The position numbers were made by a program, and so were the translations under genes. 64,000 nt of DNA from Gossypium raimondii (Eukaryota > Streptophyta > Magnoliopsida > Malvales > Malvaceae): positions 60,087,980-60,151,979 of the forward strand of contig NC_068575.1 in the NCBI RefSeq assembly GCF_025698545.1, given 5' to 3'. Below are positions 1 through 14,800 of the stretch, piece by piece (position 1 is the first letter of the stretch; every line of letters begins with the position of its first letter). The notes below the pieces were generated by a model, which saw nothing but the letters and a program-made list of their open reading frames with translations, had not been told where the DNA came from and made no database searches.

Positions 1-427
1 TCTTCGGTAACTAACAAGGTTTAAACACATCAATTCTCTTCTCCAACAAGCTAAATAGTACTCATAATTTGACTGCAAAATGGGATGTGGGTTCATTTTA
101 TCTCATGCTTTTCTGCAACGATGATGGCTGTCAGGATCTAAAATAATTAGTTCCCAGAGGCCACCTTCACATGGTCCCTGGTATTCATGTCAATTCAAGC
201 AAATGTTTGTAAGATCCAAGTAGCTGAAAACTGCAGAGAGCATATTGGCATTCCATGATTTCTTCCAACATCTATTTACAATTTTTTTTTTCACATGTCA
301 ACAAAAACCAGATTTAAAAAGGAAAATTTGCACTCAACTTTCATTTTTTCAGGTTTATGCAAATTTGAGACAAACAGATTTTGTGTTTTTTCTCAAACAA
401 ATTATAATGGAACATGAACTTATTGAT
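1..427. other. 3' flank of the carboxypeptidase gene
   Basis: Non-coding sequence directly downstream of the SCPL stop codon, with T-rich tracts near 281-295. It probably holds the 3' UTR. No separate gene is visible. Confidence 0.5.
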
Positions 428-2965
428 TCAAAAAACTTCTGGTAGAGGCTTCCCTTCAAGGAATGATTTAAATAACATGAGTGATCTTTCAGGCTGTGAG
501 AAAGGAGCTTCATGAGAAGCACCTCTGATTGTAGCAAATGACAGGATATTACCATAAACTTGAGTCCATCCACCAACCTGAAAAAAATCACTACCATGGA
601 TCGGACACGGTTTTTGAATACAAACACTTCAAGGAAAACGAAAAGTCAAAGCAACGTAGACGAAAAAATACCTGTTTCCCTTCAAACCAAACTCTGTAAG
701 GCACAGTTGTTTCAAGTTCTAACTCCTTTGCCAGTCGGCTTACCAGGGAGCGGCTTCCCGTCAATGGTATAACAGAATCTTGATCTCCGCTGTAAGATTC
801 ATCAATTGTATGAGCCCCGAATGTTTTTATGGCTATATAGCATTGTGATTTTTTTACCTGTAAACCAAGACTGGTATCCCGGATTTGATTAGTGAACCAA
901 CAATGGAGATTGTAGGCATCTCGAGGTTCAGCAGCTGATAATCCAGTATGCTGTCAACAAAAATGATAGAAGAAGCTTAAGATCATAACCAGAAAAGATC
1001 CAGGATTATTACAATGTAATTTTAGCTTGGTCAAGGATTATTACTTGCTGCACACGGTCCATAGGCGGACTCCAACAAGCCGAGCATGAAGAGCTTTTTG
1101 GACATCCTTTCGGTTTAGATAATTCACGATCTTGTCTTCGACACATACGTCTACCCTTTCAGATACTTGCTGTATGGTAAAACAAAATATCTCAGTTCAA
1201 ATAAGTTGAGGCCATGCATGGTTTTGAAGGGAAGAGTTTACCTGAGGATTTATAGCCATTGATTGTGAGAGCACTGATGATATGCAGACATCAAGTGTAA
1301 CATCATATTTGTCCACAAATTTACTGGTTTCTCTGCTTACTTGACTCATCACTTTCGAACAAGACGGTGAAACCGAGTCTCTATAGTACTCGCTGACATA
1401 TCGAGAATAGTTGCAGACGGAAGTGAACATATTGTAGGTCGAGTCCGATATCAATCCATGGGACCAGAAATATTCTGCCCTTGAATTGAAATCAGTTGCA
1501 AATTCCAGAACTGGATTACCAAGCTGCAAAGAACGAAATACATTACTTCAAGTAGAGTGATGTAATGACCGCACTTCGGATCTCTTCCCTTACATCATGC
1601 AGGTATCGGTGATTTGATTGTCACCCACACGATACTCATGGGGACGAAAGGACCTGCAGACAAGGGGTGACACCAAATCTTGGAATGCAAAATATGCATG
1701 GAAGATGTCCGAATCCTGGTAATTGCGATTAACATTTCTTTATCATGCAAATTTGAAGTTAACAGAGTAATATACTCACAGCAATTCCTTTTAAATTGAA
1801 CAGATTTTGCTTCTTGTTGAATTCAACCATAAGTTTTGCAAGTTGAGGAATATAATGGCCTGTTCATAGAGATTCAGTCATTAATTTGCGTCAAATTTAC
1901 AGGGATTTGGAATACATATAAAATATATAAGTACCTGCATAGCTTTCTCCTGTAATATATAAATCCCTGTGCCTGTAATTTGGAAATTTATTATACCAGT
2001 TTTGCAAGAACACAAGATTGTCCCTGGCTTGAAAAGTTAAAAAAAAGAAAAACAGGAACTTTAGAAGAAAAGAACAATCTTTAATGTAAAAACCCAGAAA
2101 GAAAAAAAATTAAATACCAAACAAAGAAAAGCTTAAGAACTTCCATGAAAAGTACCCAAAAGGTTATATACTACCAAAAAGTAGAAAATGAAAAAGAAAA
2201 AGAAAAACACTGTTTTATCTATAAACTTTTGTTAAAAAGCACAGCAAACGGACTGTTATATATCTAAAGGAAGAACAAAGATGTAACTTGAAGGCTAGTA
2301 ACTGAATTAAATAATGTAACTTTATGGGTGGAAATAAAAATACCAGTGATCTCATCATCCACTGCTTCATAAGAAGAGGTGTTTGTGGAATAAGAAAACC
2401 CTACTCCAATTGGTGTCTCTAAATATAACATATTAGCTTCTGCAAACACCAGATGAAGTTGATTAATCATCATTAGGAATCGATAATACATAAACGAGAG
2501 ATTAAAAGATTAAAACTGTCTAAAATACCTCTGTTCCAGCTGTAATCATTTTTAACTAGAAACTCTCCATTTGGTCTGAATGGCCCATTTTCAGAGAATG
2601 CCCCAACTCCAAGTGAAGAACAGCCAGGCCCTGTTGGAACCCAAGTGATAAAAACCATGAAAAACCCAAAATTTTCCAGTTCCCATGGGAAATTAAAGAA
2701 AAATAAAATGCAGACCTCCATTTAACCAAAGGACTAAAGGCTTAGAAGCAGGATCTGTTTCAGCTTCAACAAAGTAGTAAAACAGGGCTTTATGCTTCTT
2801 GTAATCCACCGTAACGTACCCTGAAAACTGTTGAAAGCTCAAGCGAGGGGGTTGCCCTGGAAGCTTAACAATTTTATCAGGGTGAGCTAAAGAAGATTCA
2901 ATGGTAAACCACAGCTCTATCAATAACAAAGCGACCGCCATGGTTTTCCATGATGAAGAACACAT
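428..2965 (-). CDS. SCPL45: Serine carboxypeptidase-like protein (SCPL45 type), 10 exons
   Basis: Exons 2965-2716, 2630-2529, 2439-2344, 2027-1935, 1859-1780, 1523-1242, 1169-1045, 950-858, 789-672 and 577-428 join through GT-AG introns into 1389 nt, encoding 462 residues, a normal length for peptidase family S10. An N-terminal hydrophobic stretch (about residues 9-27) looks like a secretory signal. WLNGGPGCSS is the oxyanion-hole motif. The catalytic triad is Ser178 in GESYAG, Asp376 in GDQD and His435 in GASHE. Plant enzymes of this family act in the vacuole or wall, either as carboxypeptidases or as acyltransferases; the closest remembered match is Arabidopsis SCPL45, of the carboxypeptidase II type. 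The first ATG (2965) is used; a second in-frame ATG at 2941 would still keep the signal. All catalytic residues are present and no frame break is seen. The substrate cannot be told from sequence. The S10 assignment is near certain; the exact orthologue is less so. Confidence 0.93.
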
Positions 2966-5900
2966 AGTTTCAGGGAATCAAGAGTGAAAATGCAGGTCGG
3001 TGGAGGACAAGAGGGTAAGGGTGGAGTACTAAATAAATAAGCTATAGAGTATAGGTGTATGTTTTTTTATTATCATTACAGTTCTAACTTTTTGCTTGCA
3101 GGCATGAAAATGGTGTTGAAAGAGATGTGTGAGAGACCACAATGACTGGAAACAGTGCTTTGTATTGGAACCTAGTCAGCATATAATACTGGTTAGAAAG
3201 AGAAAAAAAGAATGGAATCTGGGACCTGAAAATCTGAATTGGCTCTGAGATTTTACAGTTATGTTGCTTTTGTTTTTTTGTGAAAAATAAAAAAACTTTT
3301 TTTTTTCTAGAATTGAACCAACAAAGACTACCTATAAACACTTCGTATACATATATACATATCCTTTTTGACTAGGGAAAAAAACATATAGCATGTTCCA
3401 TGGAAAGTGGCTTTAGTTGATGACTTTTTCCTGTCTGTTTCTCAGAAAAATATATCTGAAAATAAAAATCATCAAGTTTAGTTTAAAACAACAAAACAAA
3501 TCCCACTTCTTAATCTTCTTCACTGACTGAAACTTCATTGACAGGTCCAATACCATCAGTGAATATTCCTTTGTTTTTTTCCAGTAAATGTATGGATTGA
3601 TCATGTTTTCTTGCACTGCAAATACAAATGTTCAGTCTAAATTAACCAAGTTACTGCTTGGGAAATTTTTTTTTCATTATAGAAGTGTGATTACTTAAGT
3701 TACAAGTTTTGCATTAAAAAAAAAATTCACTTCAACAGCATTTAGTTGACTGACATGGATCTTAATAGTAAATATAATAAAAGAAAAGTTTAGTGGAAAA
3801 CAGCAAGTCAGCAAGCAAATTTTAATCTTTATTTATTTTTACAATTTAACATAATTTTTTTCCTTTATGTATTTACATGTTGATGGATTTGGGTTTCTTT
3901 TAATAATGAGAATTGAGGTCCTGAGGACACTACTTTTTTTTTTTTTTCACTTTTTTTGCAAGCATTGCTCCATACACACCACATGTTTCCCATTATAGCT
4001 TCAGAACAGCTTATCATGGCTTCCAATGAGGACCCTCTTTATTTTTCTGTACAGTAAAAAGCATATGAAATGATCCAGCATGCCTTTATGTAATGTCAAA
4101 TTCTTGGTGTGTACTTATATATCTAGGGATATTTATATATATGCATTGTTATCTCACTGTTTGAGTTCTTTTAATATTAATATTTATTGTAATTAATCGT
4201 GATAATATTATTAGTATATGAAGATCACAATGATTCTTTGGACCACCTCTGGAAAAAAAAAAGATTCTGCTGGTTGAAGTGGGGTTAGTTTCCTGGGAAA
4301 ATAAAATAGAAAAAAAGAATGAAAGAAAGAAATGGATATGGACAGATCAGAAAACAAACAGCAAGAGGACAAATTTCATCTCCTTGTTTAGCTGTTTCAT
4401 GTTGGGTACCAGTTTATTATAAAAAGAATTGGCCCCCGCTTTTGTGCTGAAGAAATTGATTTTTTTAATATTTATTTTATGAAAAATTGTAAAATAGATA
4501 ATAAAAAAAGAACTTAAATTTTTATAGCCTAAACAATCAAATGGTGCATATATTTTTTTAGTCACAAGTGTTTAAATTATATTATATTATCTAAAGTGGT
4601 ACTTAAATTAAATTCGTGTTATTCACATTACACCAATTGTTAAAAATCTTTCTTAATCAATTATTTTATGATATGTGATAATTTTAATTAAAAATTCAAA
4701 AAATTGATTAACATATTTATTTCTTTTATTTTTACCCAATAATTTCACAGATAGAAAATTCAAGAGAAATTTTTGCAAACTCAATTTTAGAAGAGTTTTT
4801 TAAACCTCAATTTCAATTCATTTCATCTTGATTCAAAATTTATGTATTAGTTTTCTTAAAATAACTTTTTCTCATTATTTTCTATATAATTTGCATAAAA
4901 TAATTAATGTTGGGTGAATATTTATAATGAGAAAACTCAAATACTAGGAAGGAATTGAATAAAAATGATAAAAGAATTGCAAAGAAAGAATAGAAAAGTT
5001 TTTATTTTTAAAATTTAATTTTAATTCAGAAGTGTTGAAATTTTTTAATGGTTAGAGTAATTTGAATAATGGAATATAATTGAGGTAGCAGTGATAAAAA
5101 AATTAAGTTGGGAAGAGAAGAAATATGATTTTGTGATTTAAGTTTTAAAATTTTAGGAAGGAGCTTTATTGGGTTATCATCATTGAACAGCCAAAATGTC
5201 ACTGATTTTTTTTGGGGAGAATTTCTATTTCATCATTCCCAATTAAAGTAAATTGAAAGGCTGTTCACTTTTTTCATTCTTCAAATGTGATTTCATTACA
5301 TTACCAACTACTCTTTTTACTTTTGAGGTAGACAGAAATGTAGGATACTATATAAAAATTTAAAGTTTTTAACTCATCATTATACTAAAGATTTTCTTTG
5401 AAATTTTCGCAACTAACCTGTTTTAAATATTAAAAAGATAGTGATAAAATTTAAAATCATTACCTGTAGTACTTCAAACATTTCTTTTATTTGATAAAAC
5501 AAAAATTAAAAGAGTATTAAATAATTTATATTTGTATATAGCTAAAAGAAACAAGTTAACTCCTTGCAAAGTCATTTAATAATTGTATGCTATGGAAAAA
5601 GGAGGGTTGGTTTGGTTGGGGGAATTTGAAATGTGACCAACTAAACAAGACTTTTTGTTTGAAAACTAAATTAAATTAGGTGTATGTTGAATGGAAATGG
5701 GAGTTGGAGAATGATAAATGTGACTTTTGAACACTTCCGAGAATAATAGTATTAGTTATAGCTTTGCTTCCTTTTTTTGTTGGGTTATATTAAATTAAGT
5801 TGCTTTTTCTTATTTTTGTTATATGAAAACAACACCTTCATGTATTTTCTCTAACCTTTTTTTTTTATTATTCATAAAATTCCGGTGAAAGATTTAAGAT

Positions 5901-6188
5901 CGCAGCCAACCACAATGGAAAAGAACAAAGAGGGGGCGGGGGTTGTCTTGATTTAAAGTATAATGTTTCAAAATGTTGCCTTTGAATCTACTTCATTTGA
6001 AACTCAAACAAGTATCAACATCTATTACACCATGTATCGTATAGTCCACACCCAAGAAATCGAACATGTGGAATTTAAGAAAATGCTATAATCAAAATTA
6101 ATATGAAAAATCAACAAAAATTGAACAAGAAATATACAAACTTCAAAAAATTGATGCAAACTTATCAAGATAGCTGAAGACAATTCAT
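2966..6188. other. Intergenic region, SCPL promoter to SCD2 3' end
   Basis: The first 100 bases upstream of the SCPL start are CT-rich on the minus strand and likely carry its 5' UTR and promoter, but no clear TATA box stands out. The rest is AT-rich (several poly-A/T runs, for example near 3939-3949) without coding similarity, tRNA or recognisable transposon ends. The open frames here are short and low in complexity. Confidence 0.5.
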
Positions 6189-9100
6189 TCACAAAGAGTT
6201 CTCCGGATCATTGTTGTTAGACAAAGAGGCAGCAGATGGGTGGTCAATTTCTTTACGAGATGCTTCCCAAAGTTGCTGTTCTATCCCCAACTTCCGCAGC
6301 TCAAACAAACCTCGATCAACTGCCACATGATCGCAAGCCAATCAGATATTTTTACTAGAAATGCCGCGTTTGATTCTTTTAAAATAGTAGCACATTACTC
6401 ACTCTTTTCTACCTCTTCAACTTTATGTAATGATAATTTTAACGCGTATATGTTTCGTAAAGTATAACCAAAATTATATTCACCACCATAAGCCGTGTTT
6501 TTAGGGAAAAATAAAATAAAATAAAATGGGTGGGCTTTTACCATCCACTGCATCATGTGAAGTAGGGGTCTGCCCACTGCGGCTGATCCAAAACTGAAGT
6601 CGATCTTCTGCAATATCCTCCTCTATACAATGTACCTTGGCTCTTCTCCAGAAATATGTTAACCAAGCCTACAATAGTTGCAAGTTATAAGAACACGGAA
6701 TTTCTGAAATTAATCAAGCTTTCTACAGCACGAGAAACTGTAGTGCAAACCTACTCAGATGGCATAACACTACTGAATTTACTAATGAATTCAGAACTTG
6801 ATGTGGTGTTTAAAAACGAGCCTGCTACCCTCAAAATAAACGGAAATTTGTTTTACTGAAAGTTGATGAGGTCGCAAGATGCAGTTAATTGATGGGCAGT
6901 TTTTATTTGTTAAGATAATTGCATACCTAAATCATTAAAATCTAATCGGCAATGACCATGCATAACTGGCTATCATGCATATGAAAACTAAAAAAATAAA
7001 TATGTTCTTTAATGTCCCCTACAGGGAATAGATATGGCTATGCATAAAAAGAGGCAAGCCAGCGAATTAGCTCCAATATAATCATGAAGAGAGAGAGAGA
7101 AAGAGAGAGAAGAAGAAGAAGAAGGAGGAGGAGGAACAGACTTATAATATATATACATAAAAACGATCTAGAGACATAATAGAAAGGCAAAGAGGCCAAG
7201 ATAACTTAGAGAAAATCATCATAGAATGAGAAAAGAGATTTTACTTTGAAGGTTCACATATGACCAACATGTCAAAGATTTCGATGAAAAGAGTGACTAA
7301 CCTCTTTGAAAAGAACATCTTCTCCCTCCTCTTCACTTAGTTCTGCAGTTGAAAGGTAAAATAAATAAATAAATAAATAAAATAAAAAAGATAAACAACC
7401 AGCGAATCATCTTAAACTAATCGAGGCAAGAGTTTTCCCTAAACCAAAATGAACAAATGCTGTTTGATATGATAGTGCATTATTAACGGACTAAAAAGTG
7501 AATCCCTTACCAAATGCATCTATCAACTTCGGATCACCAGGAGATTTGGAATCTGAAAATAAAATACAAGTACAAAGGATAAATACTAGAGTATGATATT
7601 TTGCTCATATCAGAATATGATCTCCAACAAATGTAATGTAGAAGGGAAAGAATTGCCAGCGAAGAAACAAAATAATTATAGGGGACTGTTTCTTTAGGAC
7701 GAAAAGGTGGATAGGACTGTCACTAGTTTCACTCCATTTTATAGGACATCAACTAAAAATGCAAGATAAAGTGGAAAAAAAAAGAAGCTAAGGGTGTTTG
7801 CATGTAGTATAAATAAATCAAACCTGAGACAGACTGACGAAGCAAACTCAGGCGTCTGTGTCTTCCCAATGCTTGTATAACAGCATCTTCAACCTGAAAA
7901 CAGCAATGAATTTGAATAAATAAAGTGGTATTTTACAGAAGTGCACAAGAAATAAATAGGTAATAGAAAATGAAACTTCATGTAAATGCATAATGGAAGG
8001 GAAGACGTATTACTGCAACAAAATTTTTAAATAATTAATAAGCAGGCATAAACCATCATGGATGTGGCATGTATAAATTTATATAGAATAACTAGGGTGT
8101 AACATTCAGGAAAAGTACAAATACTAAAGGCATGCAAACGGATCAGAAAAAAGTTTATGTTTTTAATTTTCCTTTGCAACAAAAAAGAATCAACCTTTAA
8201 AGATGCTAATTCCCTTAGGGCCATTTCAACTGAAAGCATACTCTCAATAGTTCCTTCTCCTGTCAGATCATTCAGATCTCGGACAAGTTTACTCCGGTCT
8301 AGATCACCACCGCCTGCATCATTTCTACAACTTTAATGACCAAAAAACTAACATTTAAAAAGAGGGAGTCAATGGGATATGGTGAGAATTTGAACTAGCC
8401 TCTATCCCAGGCCTCCTCTTTAGCCTTTTGTCCTGCAGAAACAATAATTTCAAACGGAAGAGGAGCCAATGCAGACCAATGTTCATGCTTTGACACTGCT
8501 ATATCTGCACATATGCCTGCAAAATCCAGTAGCAGTTTCAGGAAAATGATTCCTGTCACTCTGTCTAGTTTTAAAAAATAAAATGACTGCAAAGAAGGAA
8601 TAGAACGAATCAATTCTATAGGAGTGAAAAAATGAAAATTCCATCAACAAAGCACTGTATATCTTAGCTCAAAAAAGAACAATAACAAAGTTGGCACCCC
8701 GAACTTGCAGAATGTGCCCATTAGCAATACAAATCTTAGATCGACAAAAGGACTACTTTACTGACCAAGTCATACATACAATAAGATTCTTGAACTTCAT
8801 GAATCTTAGGGAAGGTCAAAATTTCATGCCAAAGGTGCACTACATCACATGCATGGGATTAAATTTTACTTTTTATGCAAGTTATTTGGTACAATTAGGA
8901 TGTATATTATTTCCTTGCTTAAGAAGAAAGTGATAGTTTATTACCATGCTGTACAGCCAATCCCCAGTAACGAGCAAGCCAACATCTTTTCAGGACGACT
9001 TCCTCCTACAAAATAGATTTAGCATACAATTAGAATATAAGCGTGTAGCGAAAAAAGTGATTTGAAGATGAGTAGACAAACCATCTCTTCCTGAGTCAAA

Positions 9101-11868
9101 ACCATTCTTTGGGTCATTGAGCGAAGAGCTTTTGCTTCAGATTCTGCTTCATGAAGCTGTTCCACCACTGTAGCAGTCCCATCCTTCAAGTTCTGATCAA
9201 AAGAAAGTCAAAGAGTCACTTTCTGAATCAATTCACTCCTATGCATTAGCATCATTGGCGCACTTTACCTCAAGTTCTGAACGAAGGGCTGCAATTTCCT
9301 CCTCCCTACCATCCTTCGTCTGTTTTGCAGCCTTAAGAGCAGCCTGCAAGGAAGAACAATTTACAGTTTCTTTGTTTATAATGAGAAGAATATTTGACAA
9401 CTTAAATAAAGTAACAAAGAACTCAATTTTAGCACTTTGGGATAAAGAGCTATAGAGAGCTAAGAGACACAGTAAGACGTAACCGATACTGTTGTTCCAG
9501 GCACAGTTATACATAGGAAAAATATGTCAAGTAACGACATACTATTCAATTCATGAACCTGATGATATGAAAGAAGTAAAGCTAAACCTGGTCCAACCAA
9601 TCTTTGGACTCTATAGTACGATGTTCTGTTTTACCTCTCTTTGACGCAAAGCTGCTTCCTTCCTACAGAAAAATCACACAGAATCATACAGAGATGATAA
9701 ATAACACCACTAGCAAATGCATAGGACACACACTTACCTACTTAATAATTTGGCTTCCAGAGATACACCTTCTCCTAAGGAAGCAACCTGTTAACATTGA
9801 ATTTAAGAAGCGGATGAATGAATGCAGTAAACCTAATGAACAATGGATATTACTCATTTATGCAACCTTGCAGTTCACAACTCAAACACTGACTTCACTT
9901 ATATCTCAATAATGTAACATGTTCACAAGTTAAAAGAAAAAGTTGTTTAACATGGGTATCTGAACATGCTTATTCAAGAATATGCCTATGGAAGGAATTT
10001 ATGTATCAAGAACCAACAACACAAATAGACACCTTGTAAGCTGGAGACCCTAACTTATGTAAAGATGAATTATACAACGAAATCCACCAAATACATAAAG
10101 CTAAGCCCTCCAAGAGATACACAGCACAGGAAGCGGCAGGATATGTACTTCAAGGAAAACTAGGAAAGACTTCTGAAATATTACCATATGCATTTAGCTT
10201 GTGTCATCAAGTTGAAATTACTTAAGTGCCCCACATCAACAAAAATGGTTCATAGAGTAGAAACACTTTAGATGAAATAAGTCAGATGATGCTAAACATT
10301 TTAATAGGATAAGCCATTCAAACAATAACAAGCGGGAGACAAATATCTTGCAACTGAAGACTGAGTAACACACCTGTTTCTCAAGCTCCCTAGCTCTTGC
10401 TTCTGCTTCCTCACGTCTTTCTTCAGCAGAACGAAGCTGCACAGCATGAACGGGCATAAGTGTTACATGTCACAGATAACACAAGCCTAATAATCAAAAT
10501 TTAGTTCTTTCATCTCAGCTAGTTCACCTTGTCAAGCAGGTTCTCATTCTCTTCTTGTAGCATATCAAGCTGCAACATAGCATACATTAGCTTCAAATAT
10601 GAACTATATACAAAAGCTTTGGTGCACGCTCACAGGCATTATTGCATTTTAAACTATGCAGCTACAGAATCTATATTAAAGTAATAAATTTGAGAGTTAA
10701 TATGATTCAGATGTCAAAAAATAAATAGATAAATGCCAGTGAATTACTTCATCGCAGAGTGCAGAAGCTTCACGCTGATCTCCAGCATCTTTTGCTTTGA
10801 GTTGTCCTACATCAGCTGTAAACCTGCAATGCTTTCCAATTACATAATTTTATTTCTTAAAATATATTGTATTACAAAAAGATTGAACTCCTTTTATTCC
10901 CCCATTACACAAAAGAAAAGATTTTTAAATGCAGACATTTGAAACCAACAATACTCCACGGAACAATGAGAAAAAACAAAAGTATATGAACAATTATGCA
11001 TACAGAGAACAGGAAACTGAATATGAGTTGAGGCTGAGACATTTTTGCCAAAAGATAGAAGAATATAGGTCATAAACAAAAAGATGATGGCAGGACATCC
11101 TAAGATCTACGATAGTTCCAGTTAGACATAAAAGTTTGGATCACAGTATCATAAGAAAAAGTTTGGACATCCTCGAAGTTTTGAAGTTAATTAAGCATCT
11201 ATAAAATTTATACATATATATTGTAAAGCAATAAATTTCATGAACTCGAACCTTTTATCTCTGCTCCGTTTAGGAGGATCAATCGGAGGTATAGTAACTG
11301 GAGTACGAACTGAAGTTCTACTCGGCGGCATCAAAGTTGTCGTTGTTGACCTTACTGCCGGCCTCCCTGCTGACGTTGACCGCACCGAAGGAGCATGCTC
11401 TACAAAATTCCGACCTAACTAATCAAAACAAACAAAAAGAGAAAATCAGATCAAAAAATTCAAATCCGCAAAAAGAGCGAAGAAAAACCTCCTTAACTCA
11501 CTTCAATTCAAAGTTATTACCGCAGGGGAGGGAGATCTATTAGGCCGAGCTATTGAGATCGCCGGCAAAGTACTGTGATTTAAACCATTATTGGAGAAGC
11601 TAGAAGGTACAGGAGGACCACCGAACCGGAACCCTAGATCGTCGTCTTCCTCATCGTCATCGGCGGTCTGCGAAGCCATGACTTGAGCAAGTCGTTGAGC
11701 GGCGGCTTTTGCGGCAACGTTTTGTGTGCGTTTGATAGTTGAGAAACCACTGTTTGCACCTAGCTGAACACGCGACTGAGGATGAGCCGGAGACGATGAC
11801 CCCGAGCTGCTTGATCCCCCGCTCCACTGCCGCCCGTACACCGGACTCCCTGTCCTCCTCCGATCCAT
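6189..11868 (-). CDS. SCD2: SCD2-type coiled-coil protein (stomatal cytokinesis defective 2), 17 exons
   Basis: Exons 11868-11521, 11418-11252, 10823-10748, 10569-10528, 10436-10374, 9787-9738, 9662-9635, 9343-9269, 9192-9082, 9005-8945, 8516-8400, 8313-8195, 7893-7824, 7552-7511, 7342-7302, 6668-6542 and 6319-6189 give 1668 nt and 555 residues, all in frame. Residues 1-172 are disordered, Ser/Pro/Arg-rich and begin [15 protein letters not shown]. Residues about 185-320 are charged heptad-type coiled coil ([21 protein letters not shown]). The C-terminal half holds the family blocks [53 protein letters not shown] and [12 protein letters not shown]. In Arabidopsis SCD2 works with the DENN-domain protein SCD1 in clathrin-linked membrane traffic and cytokinesis; transfer of that role is by homology. 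The ATG at 11868 is chosen because the codon before it is GTG. The intron at 8399-8314 starts with GC instead of GT. All other introns are GT-AG. Confidence 0.9.
7086..7137. repeat. Purine microsatellite (GA/GAA/GGA) in SCD2 intron
   Basis: An almost pure AG run of about 50 bases inside the intron between exons 16 and 15 of SCD2. Further on, at 7355-7390, is an (AAAT)n run in the intron between exons 15 and 14. Confidence 0.85.
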
Positions 11869-14800
11869 CACTCTACTAATATTTACTTATCTCAGTTGCG
11901 CTAGATTTAGGGGTAGGGGGAGCGGTTGGTCTCGTCGAGATCGAGAGAGAGGGAGGGTTGAAGAAAAGTTGAAATTATGGGGAGGAAGATGATTGAGCAA
12001 TACGACAGCGTTTTACGGCTTAATACGGGTTTCGCGGGAGAGGCTTGAAAAGGAAAAAAGCATGGACCCATTTGACAACGTGTTAAACTGAGTTGGCGAG
12101 TGGGGTCCAAGATTTGGGCGCTGATGGCAAAGGATTCTGTATAAAGAATGTTTTCGCTGCGGAGTAACTGAAAATTGTAGCCTATCATTTTGTCCTTAGC
12201 CGCCTTTGCCACGAAACAACTTACCTTTATTACATGACACGTGGCACTGCTCTTCACTGAAATTTACCCGACAAGTAAAAAGTTATTTTGAATTTTTTAT
12301 GATTTGAAATTTGCTGTTTACATGGTACACCAACAGTAGAAGGCTCTTTTTTAACATTAGATTTTTATATTGTATTAATTAAAATATATTATATTAAATT
12401 TTTAAAATTTGGTACAAAATTTGTAATATTTCATAAGTACTATTATTGAAAACGGTAAAAATATTATAAATGATAGTTTAAATTATAATAAATATAAATC
12501 AAGACCAAAAATTAATATTTAAAATAAATTTAAATGAGTTGTTATTATTCTCAATTATGGTTTTACCTTTACTCTTAAAAAAGTTAAAATATAATATAAA
12601 GATTAAAAGAAAAAATTTATGTAAATTAAGTTATTAAACAAAATTACAAACAGAAAACTCTATAAAAATACACAATTAATAATTAAATTAATAAATTAAT
12701 CTTATTTAATATCTTTCTCATTTATCTATTAAAGAAATAAATATAAAATGAGTATTTTTTTTAGTGAAAATCCAGCTGGAGGCTTTTATTAATATTTAAA
12801 AAAAAAAAGAGTCTAAACCATAAACCAGAAATCAGAAGCAAAAGCTAACAGCTAAAGAAAAACAAATCCTCCAACCTAGACAAAGAGTCCCACCCCAGAT
12901 AGTGCCACGTGTACGCCATGGGAGACTCCAACCGACAGAAGCAGGTCATCAAAACAGCCATTGGAAAACACACTTCCCATTAATCCCCACTCCTAAAAAA
13001 CCCAAACACCATTTTCCCTCCAGAACAGCGATTTTACCCAAAAATAATAATAATTAGTAATTGAATGAATGGGTAAAATTTAAATTTTAGGTACTTGAAG
13101 TAAGTACTTATATTTTTCAGTATTGGATTTAAAAATCGTATATAATAAATTAATATTTAAATATTAAAACTAGATTAAATATGCACATATTTATATTTTT
13201 TCCTTAATTTATGTCTAAATAAATTATAATAAAATTATTGACATATATAATCCTTATTATATAAACATGTATTCAATGTTGATATAATTTTATAAAGAAA
13301 TCATATTGAAATAATATTAATTTTAAACATTAGTTATAAGAATCATGACAATTAACCTACCAAATGAAAGTTTCTTAATTGTGTCAATAGAATGATTTCT
13401 TTAATTTTTTTCCATAATATATATACGTTCTACATTAATATTGAAACAGGAAGTATAATTTGCCCATAAAAATTTTACATGTTAATAAAAAATTGTATTA
13501 ATATATTTATTAGCCTTTTTTTTGTATATCTAAACATAAATAAAATAAAAAATTCATGTACGACAACAATATTAGTATCAAGAAAATCTATATGCTAGAT
13601 TATGATCGAGTAAAAATATTTTACAGAAATATATTTATGAAAAAATGCATAAATAATAAATGAAGCGTTCATTTATAATATTTTAGGTCCATTTATTTAT
13701 TTTTATAAAATAATAAAAATATACTTAGTGCTTAATTGACTTGTGAAACAAATTCAATTAAGAGCTTAATATAGTATAGATATATGTATTTTGACTTAAT
13801 GCATATCTTAATCTCTGAAGTATACTATTTTTCTATTTTGTTCTGAATATTTAGTCCATCATATGTTGTCACGCATCGTATAACGATGTCATAATGAAAT
13901 CATTGTTATAGTCATTCGAAAATTTTAAAATTAAAATTTACAAAAAATAGAAATTCCAAAAAAATTATTTAAATCTCTAATAATTATTAAAATAGAAAAT
14001 TTATAAATTTATAAATTACTAAATTTTCTTAAATATTTTAAAACTGTAATATTTTTAAAATTTTATAAACCACGTTAACTATAGCTTGAACTGTCAACAA
14101 TATCATTTATAATAATTATTTTATAATTTAATCAGTTGGAATTTATAATAATTAAGTGGTACTTTTGGATTTTTAAAAATATTTAAATAATAAAAGATAC
14201 TGTTATTTAAATTAAATTTAAATAATTGAAAATTAATATTATTTGTTTTTATTTTAAGAAACCCGCCATGCGAGAGCCGATTTGGCAGTGAGATTAGCAT
14301 TATTTGTTTTATATTTTAACAAAGGGATTACCAGTCATTTCAAATTAATTTTAAAATTTTAAAATGTTTTAATCATACTTTTTCTGTAAAAATACAAATA
14401 ATTAACCTAAATTAAAAGGATTGACTGAAAATAAATGTAACCCATCATCCTTATTAAAGGCTATTTTAGTTAATTTATCAACTTCTATATTTTCTTTCCT
14501 AGGATATACTCGATTATCCAGTCCTTTACATTATTAAAAATAATATCTTTTCCGATAAGCGTTAATCTAGAATACGTTGAAATCGAATTTTGGATAGTTT
14601 CAATAGCTTTCAAGTTATCTGTTTGAATCAACATTTTAAATTATAAATATTATATTAATCAGATTATTTTGTTATTAAGTAGTTTAATTTAAATTAATTT
14701 TAAATTTTTAAATATATCTTTAAATTATAATATTATATTAATAAGTCACCGTTAAATTAACAGTTAAACAACACTTATTTTATTAAAAATACTAAGATGC

